Shown: positions 16,085 to 16,982 of the stretch, piece by piece
How positions within the stretch are numbered: position 1 is the stretch's first letter
Layout of the letters: each line of letters opens with the position of its first letter
Assembly (NCBI GenBank): GCA_040905965.1
Contig: JBBDQP010000100.1
Location: forward strand, 1-16,982
Direction: 5' to 3'
Origin: DATHWB01 sp040905965
GTDB lineage: Bacteria; Actinomycetota; Acidimicrobiia; Spongiisociales; ZC4RG35
Length of the DNA stretch: 16,982 bases
Translations under genes and position numbers: made by a program
Notes under the pieces: generated by a model
Database searches by the model: none
The model's input: the letters and a program-made list of their open reading frames with translations, nothing else
What the model was told of the DNA's origin: nothing

Positions 16085-16789
16085 GTGACTCGGACGATCG
16101 TCATCACCGGTGGAACCGGCGGTCTCGGAACCGCCCTGGCTGCGCGCCTTCTCGAAAGCGACACCCGACTGGCGGTGACCTATCTCCTTCCTGAGGAGGC
16201 CACCGGCTTCGAAGAAGAATTCGGTCAGGACGAATCGCGGATCATGCTGCGGCGGGTCGACGCAACGGACCCCGATGCGATCGCCGAATTCGTCGGCGAG
16301 GTCAAGTCGACTTGGGGCCCGTTCCACGGACTTGCCGCCTTGGTCGGAGGCTGGGCCGGGGGGCGCGACGTCGAGTCGACCGACGACGTGCGGCTGGAAC
16401 GCATGCTCGACTTGAACCTCCGTTCCGCCTTCAACGCGGTGCGAGCATGCATCCCTCTCCTCCGCGAGGCCGAATACGGCCGGATCGTGCTCGTCGGGAG
16501 CCGGGATGCGATCGAGTCGCCTCCCGGACAGGCTGCGTTCAACATGGCGAAGGCGGGCGTCATGGCTCTCGGGAGAACCGTGGCGCGCGAGCTCGAGCCC
16601 ACCAACGTCACCGCCACCGTCCTCCTCCCTACCGTGATCGACACGCCGGCGACGCGAGCTGCGCTCCCCTACGCCGACTACGTCGACTGGCCCACTCCGG
16701 CAGAGATCAGCGGGGTAGCCGCATTCCTCCTGACCGAAGAGGCGGGCGTCATGAACGGCGCGATGGTCCCGGTCTACGGCAAGGCTTGA
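16085..16789 (+). CDS. SDR-fold protein lacking the catalytic tyrosine
   Basis: The 234-residue protein has the classical SDR Rossmann fold. The nucleotide-binding TGGTGGLG is at 8-15, an Asp near 59 (VDATD) contacts the adenine ring, Asn111 is in LNLRSAF, and Ser139 is in VLVGS. The usual Tyr-X-X-X-Lys pair appears as Phe152-Asn-Met-Ala-Lys156. The spacing from Ser139 (13 residues) is exactly right, so the alignment is not in doubt. The base in codon 152 reads TTC. The NNAG motif is also changed (LVGGWAGG). NAD(P) binding probably remains, but normal oxidoreduction is doubtful. The protein may be a non-catalytic, regulatory or different-chemistry member. GTG start with GAGGAG four bases upstream. 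C-terminal VPVYGKA is typical of the family. It is divergent from the ABC ATPase gene. Confidence 0.9.
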   Translation: MTRTIVITGGTGGLGTALAARLLESDTRLAVTYLLPEEATGFEEEFGQDESRIMLRRVDATDPDAIAEFVGEVKSTWGPFHGLAALVGGWAGGRDVESTDDVRLERMLDLNLRSAFNAVRACIPLLREAEYGRIVLVGSRDAIESPPGQAAFNMAKAGVMALGRTVARELEPTNVTATVLLPTVIDTPATRAALPYADYVDWPTPAEISGVAAFLLTEEAGVMNGAMVPVYGKA

Positions 16790-16878
16790 ACAGCCCTCCG
16801 CTGTATCGACCGCGCCGCGTTCTCTGATAGGTGCGCGAGGTCTCGCCGACACCGCCCGCGGGGGTCAGGGTTCGAGCG
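16790..16878. other. Convergent intergenic gap
   Basis: The gap lies between the stop of the SDR gene and the stop of the minus-strand repeat gene. It has a GC-rich CCGCCCGCGGGGG stretch (about 16850-16862) but no clear stem-loop or T-run. Confidence 0.5.
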
Positions 16879-16982
16879 TCACGACCAGGATGTCACTGAC
16901 CACGACGCGCCCGACCAGGACGCCCCAGACCAGGACGCCCCAGACCAGCTCGCACCCGACCAACTGGCGCCCGACCACGACG
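16879..16982 (-). CDS. C-terminal fragment of a protein with SWSGA pentapeptide repeats (partial)
   Basis: A minus-strand gene enters from beyond the right edge. Only its last 33 codons are visible, ending at TGA 16879-16881. They encode five clean Ser-Trp-Ser-Gly-Ala units, then SWSVT and SWS. Although the amino acids repeat exactly, the codons vary: Ser as AGT, AGC, TCC, TCT, TCG and TCA, Gly as GGC, GGT and GGG. The other two minus-strand frames and the plus-strand frames give less regular or start-less peptides, so this frame is the coding one. I recall Trp/Ser-rich short tandem repeats at C-termini of large secreted actinobacterial proteins, including subtilisin-like (S8) proteases, but nothing here shows which protein this belongs to. 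The function of the tail is unknown; cell-surface attachment or secretion is a guess. Confidence 0.8.
   Translation of the reverse strand, partial: SWSGASWSGASWSGASWSGASWSGASWSVTSWS
16882..16982. repeat. 15-base tandem repeat encoding SWSGA units
   Basis: About six and a half 15-base units run to the window edge (plus-strand theme GACCAGGACGCCCCA). Two middle units are identical and the others differ mostly at third codon positions of the minus-strand frame. The array may continue past the edge. Confidence 0.85.

Noticed and set aside
16790..16982. Plus-strand reading of the 15-base repeat as Asp-Gln-Asp-Ala-Pro units
   Set aside because: There is no start codon in that frame between the SDR stop and the repeat, and the units vary in amino acids, unlike the minus-strand SWSGA frame.
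16865..16982. Another minus-strand frame through the repeat, Val/Leu-rich and ending LEP
   Set aside because: Open to the edge but its residues vary between units, whereas the SWSGA frame is constant. Only one frame should be coding.
16882..16982. CRISPR array
   Set aside because: The 15-base units are contiguous with no spacers and maintain a reading frame.

Overview
The window looks like chromosomal DNA from a high-GC Actinomycetota, and a lineage outside the mycobacteria such as Acidimicrobiia is my best guess. The support is a mycothiol-type amidase (Mca-like), frequent GTG/TTG starts, several promoters that sit almost on the start codon, and an F-type ATP synthase operon with separate b and delta subunits (mycobacteria fuse them). 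The genus is not determinable from what I can see.

Layout. Positions 1-403 hold no convincing gene. Positions 404-1143 (+) carry two small membrane-protein genes of visibly lower GC: a DUF4282 gene broken by a one-base frameshift, and an intact DUF805 gene. A minus-strand block follows (5754 down to 1164). Its transcription order is an Mca-like PIG-L amidase, an overlapping SAM methyltransferase, a class III aminotransferase and an ABC-F ATPase. A partial 56-bp duplication of the methyltransferase 3' end lies between methyltransferase and aminotransferase. A small SRPBCC-fold gene (5848-6285, +) is divergent from the amidase.

The core of the window (14668 down to 6305, minus strand) is glyA followed almost without gaps by a complete F1Fo ATP synthase operon. 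The order is atpZ-like, atpI-like, atpB (a), atpE (c), atpF (b), atpH (delta), atpA (alpha), atpG (gamma), atpD (beta), atpC (epsilon). Genes overlap or are separated by a few tens of bases, so one transcript is expected. The c-subunit carries the proton-carrying Glu without the usual Na+ pattern, so a proton-driven enzyme is inferred. Epsilon is short and lacks most of the inhibitory C-terminal hairpin.

Upstream of glyA is a MalK/UgpC-type sugar-import ATPase (16001-14796, -) with a strong hairpin terminator behind it and no permease nearby. Divergent from it is an SDR-fold gene (16085-16789, +) whose catalytic Tyr is Phe. At the right edge a minus-strand gene enters the window with only its C-terminus visible. 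This is a run of SWSGA pentapeptides whose codons differ mainly at synonymous positions, which strongly implies a real, selected low-complexity tail.

Most of the window is housekeeping. The items most worth a second look are the SWSGA-repeat tail, the Tyr-less SDR, the frameshifted DUF4282 gene, the duplicated methyltransferase 3' end and the truncated epsilon subunit. I see no CRISPR array, transposon, phage module, rRNA or tRNA.
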